In this document: positions 8,372 to 17,144 of the stretch, one piece after another
Layout: the number at the start of each line of letters is the position of its first letter
Numbering within the stretch: position 1 is the first letter of the stretch
Source of the DNA: Microcella sp.
GTDB taxonomy: Bacteria; Actinomycetota; Actinomycetes; Actinomycetales; Microbacteriaceae
Direction of reading: 5' to 3'
Assembly: GCF_019739195.1 (NCBI RefSeq)
Contig: NZ_JAHHDS010000003.1
Coordinates: 372,001 to 436,000 of the forward strand
DNA: 64,000 nt
The notes under the pieces: generated by a model
What the model was told of the DNA's origin: nothing
Databases searched by the model: none
Seen by the model: the letters and a program-made list of their open reading frames with translations, nothing else
Translations under genes and position numbers: made by a program

Positions 8372-9037
8372 CTACTCGCTGAGGCGAGCGACGACCTCGT
8401 CGATGACGGCGGGCACGGCGAGCACGCGGAAGTGCCCGATGTGCGGCAGCACCACGTTCTCGGCACCCGGCAGCACTGAGTTGCCGGCGGGCACGTACTG
8501 GTCGAACTCGCTGTAGAGCGAGGTAATGCGGCCGTTGACGTCGAGCGCTTCGCCCAGCTCGACGATGACCGGACGCGTCGGCGAGAACTCGCGCCACGGG
8601 CCAAGCCCGAAGCGCGCGAGCGGGCTGCCGAGGTAGGGCGTATTGATCGAGATGAGGCGGTCGAATCTGCCGTCGGTGTCTCCGACGAGCAGCAGTTTGC
8701 CGATGAGCCCGCCCTTGCTGTGGGCGACGATGCGCACGTCGCGCAGGTCGCGGTGCTCGACGTAGGCGGCGAGCAGGGCCGCCATCTCCGGAATCGGGTG
8801 ACGGTTGAAGCCGAGCTCGGGCACGCTGTGCACGGGGTGCCCGAGCCCCTCGAGCCGATCGCGCAGCGGCTTCAGGTAGTGCCAGGTCTCGAAGACCCCG
8901 GGGATGAGAAGAACGGGAGGCGGAGCATCCGCCCCCGCCTCGATCGGAGCCGGCGGACGCGACCCATAGCGGTAGAACCGCAGCCGCGAGCGCAGCACAT
9001 AGAGGTAGTCGGCGGCGATGCCTGCTGCGCGTCTCAT
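8372..9037 (-). CDS. Alpha/beta hydrolase, lipase-like
   Basis: 221 residues from the ATG at 9037. VLLIPGVFETW gives the oxyanion-hole strand, VAHSKGG is the nucleophile elbow (Ser, with Lys where many lipases have Met or Gln), EFDQYVP supplies a likely Asp and LPHIGHFRVL the His. This resembles small esterases and triacylglycerol lipases that recognise NTPYLGSP-like loops. No signal peptide is visible, so it is probably cytoplasmic. The frame remains open to 9337, but that part is antisense to an acidic protein gene and has no family similarity. Substrate unknown. Confidence 0.8.
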   Translation of the reverse strand: MRRAAGIAADYLYVLRSRLRFYRYGSRPPAPIEAGADAPPPVLLIPGVFETWHYLKPLRDRLEGLGHPVHSVPELGFNRHPIPEMAALLAAYVEHRDLRDVRIVAHSKGGLIGKLLLVGDTDGRFDRLISINTPYLGSPLARFGLGPWREFSPTRPVIVELGEALDVNGRITSLYSEFDQYVPAGNSVLPGAENVVLPHIGHFRVLAVPAVIDEVVARLSE

Positions 9038-9163
9038 CGCCGCGAACCATAGCCCGGCCGCACCCCCGTGGCAACCCCTGGTGAGGTTCGACCTCGGCGG
9101 GTTGAGTGGAGGGCATGCCGCGGCGAGTTGCCGGGCATCACGCAAGAGCAAGGGGGACGGATC

Positions 9164-9433
9164 ATGAGCATGAACGATCACACGAGCGGCACCCACGACG
9201 ACGACCTCACGCAGGGCGAGAACCCGGGCGCCCAGGGTGACATCGGTGCGGGCCAGGCCGAGCCCGGACCCAGCGACCCCGTCGTCGTCGGCGACGGCGT
9301 CGTCGAAGGTGACGAGCAACCGCGCCGCGAAGAGCACCTCGACGGCGACAGCGACGACGAGCTGATCTCGCCGCTCGACCGCGACCCCGGCGAAGACTCC
9401 ACGATGATCAACGGCGGAAATTCAGACCGCTGA
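9164..9433 (+). CDS. Acidic microprotein
   Basis: 89 residues from the ATG at 9164, which has AGGGGGACGG just upstream. It opens MSMNDHTSGTHDDDLTQGEN and ends GEDSTMINGGNSDR. Rich in Asp, Glu, Gly and Pro; no membrane segment and no cysteine. The MSM-D opening is shared with the 5748 protein. A hairpin follows 43 bases after the stop, so it is probably its own transcription unit, divergent from the hydrolase. Function unknown. Confidence 0.6.
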   Translation: MSMNDHTSGTHDDDLTQGENPGAQGDIGAGQAEPGPSDPVVVGDGVVEGDEQPRREEHLDGDSDDELISPLDRDPGEDSTMINGGNSDR

Positions 9434-9475
9434 CCGACAGGTCGGGAACGACTGGGCTTCCTCGTTCTCGACCCA

Positions 9476-9508
9476 GGGTGCCCGCACTCAGGGGGAGGGC
9501 GGGCACCC
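9476..9508 (+). terminator. Hairpin between two acidic protein genes
   Basis: GGGTGCCCGC (9476-9485) and GCGGGCACCC (9499-9508) are perfect reverse complements around a 13-base loop, after the stop at 9433 and before the next start at 9548. Confidence 0.6.
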
Positions 9509-9547
9509 GACCATCGCGTTCAGCCGTCGCGGCGAAAGGAATCGAGC

Positions 9548-9805
9548 ATGACCACGAACGATCACGAGCGGCAGCACGAGGCTGATCCCGTCGCCGACGA
9601 CATCGACGAGCGCAACCCCGAGGCTGGTGACATCGTCGCCGGCGAGCAGGTGCTCGACGAGGGCAAGGTCAGCCCGAACCAGGACGAGGTCGGCGACGAC
9701 CACGACGAGTCGACGTCGGAAGGGTCGACATCGCACGAGCGAGAGCACGCCGCCGATGAGCGCACCGACGCGGGTGCGGCACCGATTCAGCCCGAGTCGT
9801 CGTAG
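9548..9805 (+). CDS. Acidic, His-containing microprotein
   Basis: 85 residues, opening MTTNDHERQHEADPVADD. About 35% of residues are Asp or Glu, with scattered His and no hydrophobic segment. GAAAGGAATCGAGC precedes the ATG. It ends 98 bases before the DUF2510 gene at 9904, which has its own likely promoter (TAGACT at 9854-9859). It is the fifth acidic microprotein of the region. Predicted disordered, function unknown. Confidence 0.6.
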   Translation: MTTNDHERQHEADPVADDIDERNPEAGDIVAGEQVLDEGKVSPNQDEVGDDHDESTSEGSTSHEREHAADERTDAGAAPIQPESS

Positions 9806-9903
9806 CCCTGATCACAGTGCGCAGAGGCGAATAGCACTGAGCGAGGCTCAGCCCTAGACTGGCCCCATTCACGGCGAGACCGTCGTCGCACAAAGGGGGC
9901 GAG

Positions 9904-11226
9904 ATGAGTTCGGTAGCACCCGGGTGGTACACCGACGCCGAGAACGCTGCGCTCATTCGCTGGTGGGATGGCGAGAGCTGGACCGACCACACTCAGCCGA
10001 ATCCTGCCGCGCCCGCGCCCGACGCATCCGCCTTCCCGCCGCCCGTCTCGGCCGCCACCACCGCCGAGTCGACGCCCGCTTCGTCGATTCCGATGCCGGC
10101 ACCGTCGGCGCCCGTGCCGCCTCCGTTTGCCGAGCCTGCGGCGACCGACCTCACCGTGCCGCCCGCGGCCGACGCCGTGCCGAGCCGTCGAGACACGCGA
10201 GCGTCTGGCTCGCCGTCGATTCCGGTGTCGGCTCCGGTGAAGCTCGTGCCGCCGACGTCGAGCTCGTTCCCGATCTCGGAGCCCGTGCGCCTCGTGCCTC
10301 CGACGTCGCCCGTCGCCGAGTCTGCACCGTCAGGCTGGCCAGCCCCCGACCCTGCCGCGCCCAGCGTCGCGAGCACCGCCCCGCCCGAACCCAGCTGGGC
10401 GAGCGCCGAGCCCACGCGCGCCCCCGACTCCGGCTCATTCGCGGTGACCCCGCTCGCCACGGTTCCCCCGGCGCCGGCCTCGGCGGGCACGCCGTGGACG
10501 TCGTCGTCAACCTTCGCCCAGCCCACCGGCTCGGTCGATCTCGCGAGCGTCGACTACGAGCCCATGACGCGCACCTGGGGCAGCGCCCGCGGCAGCTCGG
10601 CGTCGCGCACCGTCACGGGCGTGACCACCGGCGGGGCGTGGATGCTCGCACTCTCGCCCCTGGTGCAGCTCGGCCTGCTCGCCCTCGGGTGGGTGCTGAC
10701 CGACGGCGGCACCAACAGTTCGACGATGATCATCGGCGCCTCGTTCGGCGCCGTGCTCATCGCCTGGGTGCTCGTCGGCGCGATCGCCGACTTCCGGCGC
10801 CTGGGCGCGCTCGGCCACGAGTTCAGGCCCTCGGTGTTGTGGATTCTCGTCGGGCCCTTGATGTACCTCATCGCCCGGGCTATTCACGTGCTGCGCACGA
10901 CGGGCAAAGGTGTCGCGCCGACCTGGGTCTACCTGGCGCTCAGCATCGTCGTCGGCGCCGCCGCGGGCGCTGCGAGCCTGGCCCTGCCGCGCGACGCGAG
11001 CCTCGCCGAGCTGCGCCAGGTTGAGCAGTCGATCGCCGCCGACCTGCAGCAGCAGGGTCTCGACGTGAGCGTCATCTGTCCTTCTGAGGCCACGCTCGCT
11101 GTCGGCAGCACGTTCGTGTGCACCGCCTCTGACGAGGTGGGGCCGGTTGCCCTGCTGCGCGTCACCTACGGCGGAGTGCCCGGCTCGTTCACGTTCGAGG
11201 TCGAGTCGAGCAGCACCGGCTCGTAG
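9904..11226 (+). CDS. DUF2510 membrane protein with Pro-rich linker and DUF4333-like tail
   Basis: 440 residues. DUF2510 lies at residues about 5-36 (PGWYTDAENAALIRWWDGESWTDHT). A 170-residue Pro/Ala/Ser/Thr linker follows, repeating PVKLVPPTSS-like and PVRLVPPTSP units. Four hydrophobic helices occupy about 240-360. The extracytoplasmic tail has VICPSEATLAVGSTFVCTA, the two-cysteine pattern of DUF4333. AAGGGGGCGAG precedes the ATG. It ends 6 bases before the convergent nuclease/helicase. It looks like the full-length version of the truncated gene at the window start. Likely an envelope protein; mechanism unknown. Confidence 0.8.
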   Translation: MSSVAPGWYTDAENAALIRWWDGESWTDHTQPNPAAPAPDASAFPPPVSAATTAESTPASSIPMPAPSAPVPPPFAEPAATDLTVPPAADAVPSRRDTRASGSPSIPVSAPVKLVPPTSSSFPISEPVRLVPPTSPVAESAPSGWPAPDPAAPSVASTAPPEPSWASAEPTRAPDSGSFAVTPLATVPPAPASAGTPWTSSSTFAQPTGSVDLASVDYEPMTRTWGSARGSSASRTVTGVTTGGAWMLALSPLVQLGLLALGWVLTDGGTNSSTMIIGASFGAVLIAWVLVGAIADFRRLGALGHEFRPSVLWILVGPLMYLIARAIHVLRTTGKGVAPTWVYLALSIVVGAAAGAASLALPRDASLAELRQVEQSIAADLQQQGLDVSVICPSEATLAVGSTFVCTASDEVGPVALLRVTYGGVPGSFTFEVESSSTGS

Positions 11227-11232
11227 TGCTGC

Positions 11233-14200
11233 TCAGTGCGTCTCGACGAGGCGGATAAAGGCGCTCAGCTCGGCCACGCCCTGCGGCGTGTGAGGTAGCG
11301 AGTCAAGCAGCCCCGGCGAGTGCACGAGGTATGCGGCCCACTGCGCGCGCGAGATGGCGACGTTGAGGCGGTTGCGGTTGAGCAGAAACTCCATGCCGCG
11401 AGGGGCGTCGCGCGAGCTTGACGCCGCGAGTGAGACGATCGCCACGGCGGCCTCCTGCCCCTGAAACTTGTCGACCGTGCCAACACGCGTGCTCGTGAAG
11501 CCCGCAGCGTCGAGCCCTTCGCGAATCGTCTGCTGCTGCGCGTTGTAGGGCGTGACGACGATGACGTCGCGGTCGGCGAGTGGCCTCGGCTCAGCATCCG
11601 GCCCCGAGGTCCACTCGCTGCCGATCAGGCGACGGATGATCGCGACGACCTCGTCTGCCTCTTCGACTGACTCGGTCGCGTTGCCGTGGTGCTGCACGGG
11701 CACGGGGTGCAGCCCGGGCGCGACCCCCACGAGCTCGCGCTCGGCTGCGCTCGGGTGCGCGTGCAGCTGACCTTCGTAGCTGAGCCGCGAGACGGGCTCG
11801 GCCAGCGCGGGGTGCAGTCGGCGGGTCTCGGCGAGAAAGTAGCCAAGCTCGGCTGGCAGCACGTCGTGCCCGGCGCTGAGGTAGCCGAGCGCGCTGCCGT
11901 CGATCGGCTCGGGGTGCGTGCCCTGGCTCACCTGAGGCAGCTGCTGCGGGTCACCCAGCAGCAGCAGGTTCTTCGCGGCCATGCTCGCGGCGATCGTGGC
12001 GGCGAGCGAGAACTGCCCAGCCTCGTCGATGACGAGCAGGTCGAGGCTGCGGCGGGCGACGCGCTGGGGGTTCGAGAAATCCCAGGCGGTGCCGCCGATG
12101 ACGAAGCCATCAGGCTGGCCGTGCGCGTAGTCGTAGAGGTCGTCGGCCTCACCGAGCACGGTGAAGTGAGCAGTCGCGTAGTCGACGGGGTCAGCGTTGG
12201 TGCGCGGCGCCTTGGCGACCTGGCGCGACGGCAGCCCTGCCGCGACGACGCCCTCGAGCATGTGCTCGACGGTCGCGTGCCCTTGTGCGACAACCCCGAT
12301 GCGCCAGCCCTGCCGCTGCACGAGCGCCGCGATGACGTGCGCACCGAGGTAGGTCTTGCCCGTGCCGGGAGGGCCCTGCACGGCGAGGTACGAGCGATCG
12401 AGGTCGAGCAGGCTCGCGATGACGGCGCTGACTCGATCGGGTTCGCCGTCGACGATCGGCACCTCGGCGAGGGGCTTTGCGCTGCGGGTGCGAGGAGACA
12501 CCCGGCGCAAAAGGTCGCCGACCGGCTCGGCCGGCCACTCGGCGCCCTTCGACGACGCTGCCCCCTGCACGAGCGCACTCCCCCACTCTTCGATGGCGGG
12601 CTTCTGCTGCCCGGCGGGCGGCGGGCTCGCCGGCGTGAGGGCGACGGGCAGGTCGGTGTAGGGCTCGACACCCTTGGCCAGGGTCTCGCGGTAGGTCACA
12701 CCGTCGTCGTGCAGCTCGACGAGCGTGATGGCGCGCGCCGAGCGGGCTCCGGGGTCGCGGCTGCTCGGCGCGAACGGTGCGGGCTGCTCGTACAGCGCGA
12801 ACGGCCCCGACCTGCCACCCACGGTCGGCCGGCTGCCGGCGCTCCAGGCGCCGCGCAGGCGCACCGTGCGGCCGAGCGAGCTGCGCGGGGTCGGCTTGAT
12901 CCAGTCAGACTGCTCGTGGTGAGCATCCGCCCGGTGCTGATCAGAATCCACCGTTAAGACGTCGCGCACGTCGGCCCACTCGTCGAGCGGGGCCACGAGG
13001 CGGTCGAAGTGATCCCACCAGAAGGTCTTGTGCTCGCGGCGGTGATAGTCGATGGCCGCGGCGGCGTAGGCGTAGGCGCGCTGCTCGGGCGTGCGGTCAG
13101 GCTCGCTCGACGGCGTGCCGTCGTCGTTCGCGGCGAGCTCGAGCAGTGCGGTGCGCAGCGGCGAATCGGGCAGCTCGCGCGGGGCCGGCTCGTCATCGAA
13201 CAGCACGGGCGGCGGCGACGGATGCTCGGCGGCGAGCTCGCGCAACCACGCCGCGAGCTTGAGCGTGCTGAGGCAGTCGACCTCGTTGTAGTCGCCGATG
13301 TCGTCGAGAATCTGCTGCGCAGCCGCTGCGCTGGCCGGATCGCTGTCGCCCGCCTCGCGCAGTGCGCGCGCCCGCACGTATTCGGCCACAGAGTCGTCGC
13401 CCCGCGCGACCGCCGCCCCTTCGCGCGCCTCGGGCCAGTAGATCGGCTCGAGGTATTTGATCGAGTAGCTCGGGCTGCCGACGCGCAGGGCTTTGCGCAC
13501 GACCGGGTAGAGGTCGACGAGCACTCCGGTTCGCAGCCACTCGTCGATCACGTCTTCGCCGACCGCGTGCCGCGCGGCGAGCGAGCGCAGGTGGGTGCGC
13601 TCGTAGGCGGCGTAGTGGTAAATGTGCAGGTCGGGGTGCTGCGCACGCCGGGCTTTCACGTCGGCGAGGAAGGCGATGAGGGCATCCCGCTCGTCGGCGA
13701 AGCTGTGCGCCCAGTAGGCGGTGAAGGCTCCCTCGGCGTCGACGAAACCGAACAGGTAGTCGAGACCCCACTGGGTCGGGTCGTGCTCGGTGTAGAGCGG
13801 GTCGCCCTCGAAGTCGAAGTAGAGGTCGCCGGGGTTCGGGGCGGGCAGCGCGTGCAGCACGGCCGCGTCGCGCACGCGCACGGGCGGCGGAGTGCCCGCG
13901 GTGGCTCCCGCGGCTTGACGCTGCAGTTCGGCCTGTAGGCGCAGGGCGTCGAGGGTGCTGCGCGAAATACCTGAGAGGCTCGCGGTCGCGACGGCCGCGC
14001 GGTCGTCGAGCGCGGCGAGCTGCTCGAGGGTCTCGATGCCGGCGGCGCCGAGCTTGGTCCACTGCGCGCCGGTCAGCCCGGCCACCTGGCTCACGTCGTC
14101 GTGCTGCGCGATCTCGGCGGTGCACCACGCGCAGCTACGGCAGTAGGTGACGCTCGGGTCGCGCCAGGCGATCGGCCCGGTGGCCGCGGCCCGCTCGCGC

Positions 14201-14853
14201 AACAGGCGGTGCAGACGGGCACGTCGCGCGCGCAGCACCGGCGCGATGTCGTCGAGACGGTGGATGCTCACCTCGCGTGTGCCGAGAATCAGGTCGACCT
14301 CGGGGTCGACGGCGATGCCGAGCCGCTCGAGCTGCTCGGCGTAGGCGGCGAGCTGCAGCAGCGCCGTGACTTTCGCGCGTCGTGCGAGCTTGCTGTCTTG
14401 CACGCGGTAGGCGCCCTCGGCGGTGCGCACGAGAAAGTCGGCGTACCCGACGAACGCGATCGGCAGATCACCCGGTTGGCCGGGGCTGTGGTCGCGATCG
14501 ACAAAGGTTGCTTGCACGATGACGGGCACGCCGCGCCGCAGGGCGTCGAGCGTCTGCGCGGCGAGAGGCTCGATGGCATCAAGGCCAGCGCTATCGGCGC
14601 GGTCGATCTCGAGCACGTCGTCAGGGTGAGCGGCGCGGGCCCGATAGTCGGCGATGATGGCGGCTTCGTGCGCGTCGCCGAGCTCGGCGGTGCGGGCGAG
14701 CATGGCGTCGGGCTCGTCGTCGACGGCGGCGAGGCGGCCCAGGCGCGCGTCGAGGTCGCGGGCTACTCTGAACTCGCACTCTGCGGCGCGGGTGAGGTCG
14801 CTCGCCGAGGTGACGAGCATCCGTTCGCCGCTCTCGTTTGTCGTCAGGTACAC
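11233..14853 (-). CDS. TM0106-type RecB-like nuclease fused to RNase H-like domain and DNA2-like helicase
   Basis: 1206 residues. N-terminal part: a RecB/PD-(D/E)XK-like nuclease, seen as AFVGYADFLV and VQDSKLAR (about 140-170). Middle: an RNase H-fold region starting DLYFDFEGDPLY and holding HIYHYAAYERTHL. C-terminal part: a superfamily 1 helicase with VQGPPGTGKTYLG (Walker A), LLVIDEAGQFS (Walker B), LLGDPQQLPQ, VDKFQGQEA and NVAISRAQ. The GTG at 14853 was chosen because GGAGGA lies 8 bases upstream and the family's usual opening (YLTTNESGERMLVTSASDL) follows; the longer frame to 15150 runs over the dodecin gene. Probably acts in DNA processing or repair. It stands alone. Confidence 0.85.
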   Translation of the reverse strand: MYLTTNESGERMLVTSASDLTRAAECEFRVARDLDARLGRLAAVDDEPDAMLARTAELGDAHEAAIIADYRARAAHPDDVLEIDRADSAGLDAIEPLAAQTLDALRRGVPVIVQATFVDRDHSPGQPGDLPIAFVGYADFLVRTAEGAYRVQDSKLARRAKVTALLQLAAYAEQLERLGIAVDPEVDLILGTREVSIHRLDDIAPVLRARRARLHRLLRERAAATGPIAWRDPSVTYCRSCAWCTAEIAQHDDVSQVAGLTGAQWTKLGAAGIETLEQLAALDDRAAVATASLSGISRSTLDALRLQAELQRQAAGATAGTPPPVRVRDAAVLHALPAPNPGDLYFDFEGDPLYTEHDPTQWGLDYLFGFVDAEGAFTAYWAHSFADERDALIAFLADVKARRAQHPDLHIYHYAAYERTHLRSLAARHAVGEDVIDEWLRTGVLVDLYPVVRKALRVGSPSYSIKYLEPIYWPEAREGAAVARGDDSVAEYVRARALREAGDSDPASAAAAQQILDDIGDYNEVDCLSTLKLAAWLRELAAEHPSPPPVLFDDEPAPRELPDSPLRTALLELAANDDGTPSSEPDRTPEQRAYAYAAAAIDYHRREHKTFWWDHFDRLVAPLDEWADVRDVLTVDSDQHRADAHHEQSDWIKPTPRSSLGRTVRLRGAWSAGSRPTVGGRSGPFALYEQPAPFAPSSRDPGARSARAITLVELHDDGVTYRETLAKGVEPYTDLPVALTPASPPPAGQQKPAIEEWGSALVQGAASSKGAEWPAEPVGDLLRRVSPRTRSAKPLAEVPIVDGEPDRVSAVIASLLDLDRSYLAVQGPPGTGKTYLGAHVIAALVQRQGWRIGVVAQGHATVEHMLEGVVAAGLPSRQVAKAPRTNADPVDYATAHFTVLGEADDLYDYAHGQPDGFVIGGTAWDFSNPQRVARRSLDLLVIDEAGQFSLAATIAASMAAKNLLLLGDPQQLPQVSQGTHPEPIDGSALGYLSAGHDVLPAELGYFLAETRRLHPALAEPVSRLSYEGQLHAHPSAAERELVGVAPGLHPVPVQHHGNATESVEEADEVVAIIRRLIGSEWTSGPDAEPRPLADRDVIVVTPYNAQQQTIREGLDAAGFTSTRVGTVDKFQGQEAAVAIVSLAASSSRDAPRGMEFLLNRNRLNVAISRAQWAAYLVHSPGLLDSLPHTPQGVAELSAFIRLVETH

Positions 14854-14995
14854 GGGGATCTCCTCCGGCCAGGGGTCTGCCCAGGCTAGAGGCGAGGGGT
14901 GACATGCGGGTGCTCGCGCGCCGCAACCCCTAGACGCGAGCCGAACGCGGGGGTTGACTGGAACCTCCAGCACGCACAACGAAGTGGAGAACCCC

Positions 14996-15202
14996 ATGTC
15001 TAGCGTCGCCCGCATCACCACCATCACCGCCCGCTCAGAGAAGAGCTTCGAAGACGCCGTGCGCGTCGGCGTCGACCGCGCCAACAGCACCCTGCGCGGT
15101 GTCAGCGGCGCGTGGATCAAAGAGCAGAAGCTGCACATCGTCGACGGCAAGGTCGCGGCCTATCAGGTGACCATGGAGGTCACCTTCGTGCTCGACGACT
15201 GA
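14996..15202 (+). CDS. Dodecin (flavin-binding protein)
   Basis: 68 residues, the normal dodecin length. It shows VARITTITARSEKSFEDAV, a central GAWIKEQK carrying the flavin-stacking Trp, and YQVTMEVTFVL at the end. Dodecins form hollow 12-mers that store or buffer flavins (FMN, riboflavin or lumichrome) in the cytoplasm. GAAGTGGAGAACCCC precedes the ATG. It is divergent from the nuclease/helicase and is a single-gene unit. Confidence 0.92.
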   Translation: MSSVARITTITARSEKSFEDAVRVGVDRANSTLRGVSGAWIKEQKLHIVDGKVAAYQVTMEVTFVLDD

Positions 15203-15258
15203 TCGCTCAGATTCCGGATGCTCGGCGCGTGTTGTCGCTGGTCGTCAGCGCGCGCCGA

Positions 15259-15651
15259 TCACCCCCAGACGACCGCTAGCCCGGGTAGCCCGGTGAATGC
15301 TGGGTCAGCCGACATCAGCTCGAGACCCTCGCTCATCGCCTGCGCCGCGAGCATGCGGTCGAACGGATCGCGGTGCGGCCATTCGAGCGAGCCGGCGGTG
15401 ATTGCATGGCGCGCCTCGATAGGGATCACCTCCGCCCCGAGTCTCGAGACCTGTTCGTCGTAGGAGTGCACGACTGCGGCAGCTTCGGGCAGTCTGCCGA
15501 GTCGGTGCTTCGTCGCAATCTCGAACGCGCTCGCTGCCGAGACCACAAGGGTCTCGCTTCGATCGGCAACCCGAGCTCGAACGGCCTCCGGCAGACGATG
15601 CGGTGCGGCCAGCGCCCAGATCAGCACGTGTGTGTCGAGAAGTAGAGTCAC
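15259..15651 (-). CDS. vapC: PIN-domain ribonuclease toxin (VapC)
   Basis: 130 residues. It opens MTLLLDTHVLIWAL (first acidic residue of the PIN site), then ASAFEIATKHRLGRL (conserved Glu), and RDPFDRMLAAQA with the remaining acidic residues. This is the VapC/PilT subgroup that usually pairs with Phd/YefM-type antitoxins. The GTG start at 15651 overlaps the antitoxin stop (GTGA), so the two are coupled. VapC toxins cleave tRNA or rRNA under stress; the target here is unknown. Confidence 0.88.
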   Translation of the reverse strand: MTLLLDTHVLIWALAAPHRLPEAVRARVADRSETLVVSAASAFEIATKHRLGRLPEAAAVVHSYDEQVSRLGAEVIPIEARHAITAGSLEWPHRDPFDRMLAAQAMSEGLELMSADPAFTGLPGLAVVWG

Positions 15652-15911
15652 GGCGACGACTCCCCGTAGCTGTCATCGAGCCCGCCCTCCCAGGCAGCTA
15701 GTTCGGATTCGGGCAGCGGCTCGAAGAACGACGCGGGGGTGTCGAGCCCGGGCAAGAATCCCAATTCGCGCTCAGCCGACTGCTCGAACGCCACTAAGCG
15801 CGCGACGGGAACTCCCCCGCGAGCAATCACGATCTCGTCACCGCGCTCGACCCGCGCGAGCAACTCTGAGAGTCGAGTCTTGGCCTCGTGCACATTCACC
15901 TGGCTCCCCAT
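15648..15911 (-). CDS. Phd/YefM-family antitoxin (VapB-like)
   Basis: 87 residues from the ATG at 15911 (MGSQVNVHEAKTRLSELLARVERGDEIVIAR), the standard Phd/YefM DNA-binding fold. The C-terminal ~40 residues, acidic and Trp-containing, would wrap the toxin. The start at 15911 is preferred over an in-frame ATG at 15938 because it places MGSQVNVHEAK at the usual N-terminus and follows a leaderless -10 element with a direct-repeat operator. The promoter lies inside the 3' end of the next upstream gene. Confidence 0.85.
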   Translation of the reverse strand: MGSQVNVHEAKTRLSELLARVERGDEIVIARGGVPVARLVAFEQSAERELGFLPGLDTPASFFEPLPESELAAWEGGLDDSYGESSP

Positions 15912-15935
15912 GTGGACTAAGTGTAGTGAACTAAG
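15912..15935 (-). promoter_or_regulatory. Leaderless promoter and direct-repeat operator of the VapBC pair
   Basis: On the minus strand TACACT (15925-15920) lies 8 bases before the ATG. Two direct copies of TGRACTAAG on the plus strand (15913-15921 and 15927-15935, 14-bp period) overlap it, as expected for antitoxin autoregulation. The operator role is inferred. Confidence 0.5.
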
Positions 15936-16401
15936 CATCGAATTGCGCGGTCTCAGGTTGCATTCCTGCGAGGGTCGGGGCGGGCGGCTCGTGCTCGCGC
16001 ACGCCGCGGGTGTGGCTGATGAGCACCGCGCGCAGGCGCACGCCGGCGCGGTCGGCGGCGGTGGATGCGGCGAGCATCCACTCGCGATCGAGACGGCCGG
16101 GGTCGGGACCGCCGCGCCTTTCGAGACCGATGATGAGCTCCGTCGCGCCCGAGTGCTGGGCGACCCCGTCGATCACCGTGAACAGCGTGTCGGCGGCGTC
16201 GGTGGGTGCGCGGCGGGGCAGGTCATCGCACGGCATGGCGAGCCCGCCGAACCCGTTGTCGTTCGCCGGAAAGAACAGCCACAGTTGCCAACGCAGCGCC
16301 GGCCCGAGCGCGTAAGCGAGCTGCGCCTCGGGGGTCTGCAGGTCGGCATCGGTCACCGGGCGGGTGACGGTCGGCTGGTAGGTGCGAAAGGCTCCAGTCA
16401 T
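15931..16401 (-). CDS. Hypothetical soluble protein
   Basis: 156 residues, opening MTGAFRTYQPTVTRPVTDAD. It contains WQLWLFFPANDNGFGG and ends VREHEPPAPTLAGMQPETAQFDA. It looks like an alpha/beta protein without signal peptide or membrane segment. I do not recognise a family with certainty. Codon use is native. The stop lies within the promoter of the downstream vapBC pair, so read-through could feed the TA module. Confidence 0.65.
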   Translation of the reverse strand: MTGAFRTYQPTVTRPVTDADLQTPEAQLAYALGPALRWQLWLFFPANDNGFGGLAMPCDDLPRRAPTDAADTLFTVIDGVAQHSGATELIIGLERRGGPDPGRLDREWMLAASTAADRAGVRLRAVLISHTRGVREHEPPAPTLAGMQPETAQFDA

Positions 16402-16497
16402 GCAGGGCAGGATGCCCGAGTCACGTGAGCCGCTTGCCGAACTCCCCCACTGTCGGGCACGAGCGCCGTCGAGCCGCGACGGTGGAGGAGGCGCGGA

Positions 16498-17079
16498 TTA
16501 CCGGCAGTCGATGAGTTCGTTCGGCACGGCGAGGTCGTACTCGATCGCCAGCTCTTCTTCGAGCGTGAACGAGTCGACCATGGTCGCCGAGCCGCTCACG
16601 CGGTTGTCGGCGAGCTGAACATCCGCGTGATCTTGCGTGCCGAAGACGCCTTCAGGGCCCGACCACGAGACCACGTCGAGCGGCGTGCCGCCGATGGTCT
16701 GGATGTAGACGTCGATCTGCACGCGCTCGCCGTCAGCGGTCTCGCCGAATCCCTGCAGCTCGAGCGACGACTCGACTGCGTCTTGGTTCAGAGGCTCGCA
16801 ATTGCGCAGCTCGGTGATGTCGTAGCTCGTGCCGCCGACCGTCGCCGTGCCCAGCACGGTCGCCGCGGGCTCGTCGCCCTCGGGAGTCTCGTTGGCCGGA
16901 GCATCGCTCTCGACGGTCGAGCCGTTCGGCTCGGTGGGCGCTTCGGTGTCGGCAGCGCATCCGGCGAGCGCGAATGCCGCCGCGAGCGCGACCGGTGCGA
17001 AGCCTCGCACCAGCCAGCGCCGGCGGGCGGTTCGTGCGGTGGGCAGGGTGGTTTCAGGCATGTCAGTCATGGGTCTCAT
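16498..17079 (-). CDS. Lipoprotein, paralogue of 39733-40287
   Basis: 193 residues. A basic N-terminus (ARTARRRWLVRG) and hydrophobic stretch end in the lipobox LAGC, so the mature protein is a membrane-anchored lipoprotein. After an acidic Thr/Ser/Glu/Pro linker comes a globular domain with NCEPLNQDAVESSLELQGFG, SWSGPEG and LAVPNELIDC. The two distal cysteines probably form a disulfide. The lipoprotein at 39733-40287 shares the same plan (NCEPLQSSDLV, YQGPEG, FTIPDELVEC). Three in-frame ATGs (17079, 17070, 17061) are possible starts. Function unknown. Confidence 0.8.
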   Translation of the reverse strand: MRPMTDMPETTLPTARTARRRWLVRGFAPVALAAAFALAGCAADTEAPTEPNGSTVESDAPANETPEGDEPAATVLGTATVGGTSYDITELRNCEPLNQDAVESSLELQGFGETADGERVQIDVYIQTIGGTPLDVVSWSGPEGVFGTQDHADVQLADNRVSGSATMVDSFTLEEELAIEYDLAVPNELIDCR

Positions 17080-17144
17080 TCACATCAGTGGCGAAGGTTC
17101 TTCGGTCGTGCTTCCACCCTGCCAAGAAAGTCGAGAGCTCGTCA

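Noticed and set aside
7407-9116. 569-codon minus-strand frame over the SDR gene
   Set aside because: It overlaps the complete SDR gene on the other strand and reads as Arg-rich nonsense.
11686-12957. 423-codon plus-strand frame
   Set aside because: Antisense to the helicase domain of the TM0106-type protein.
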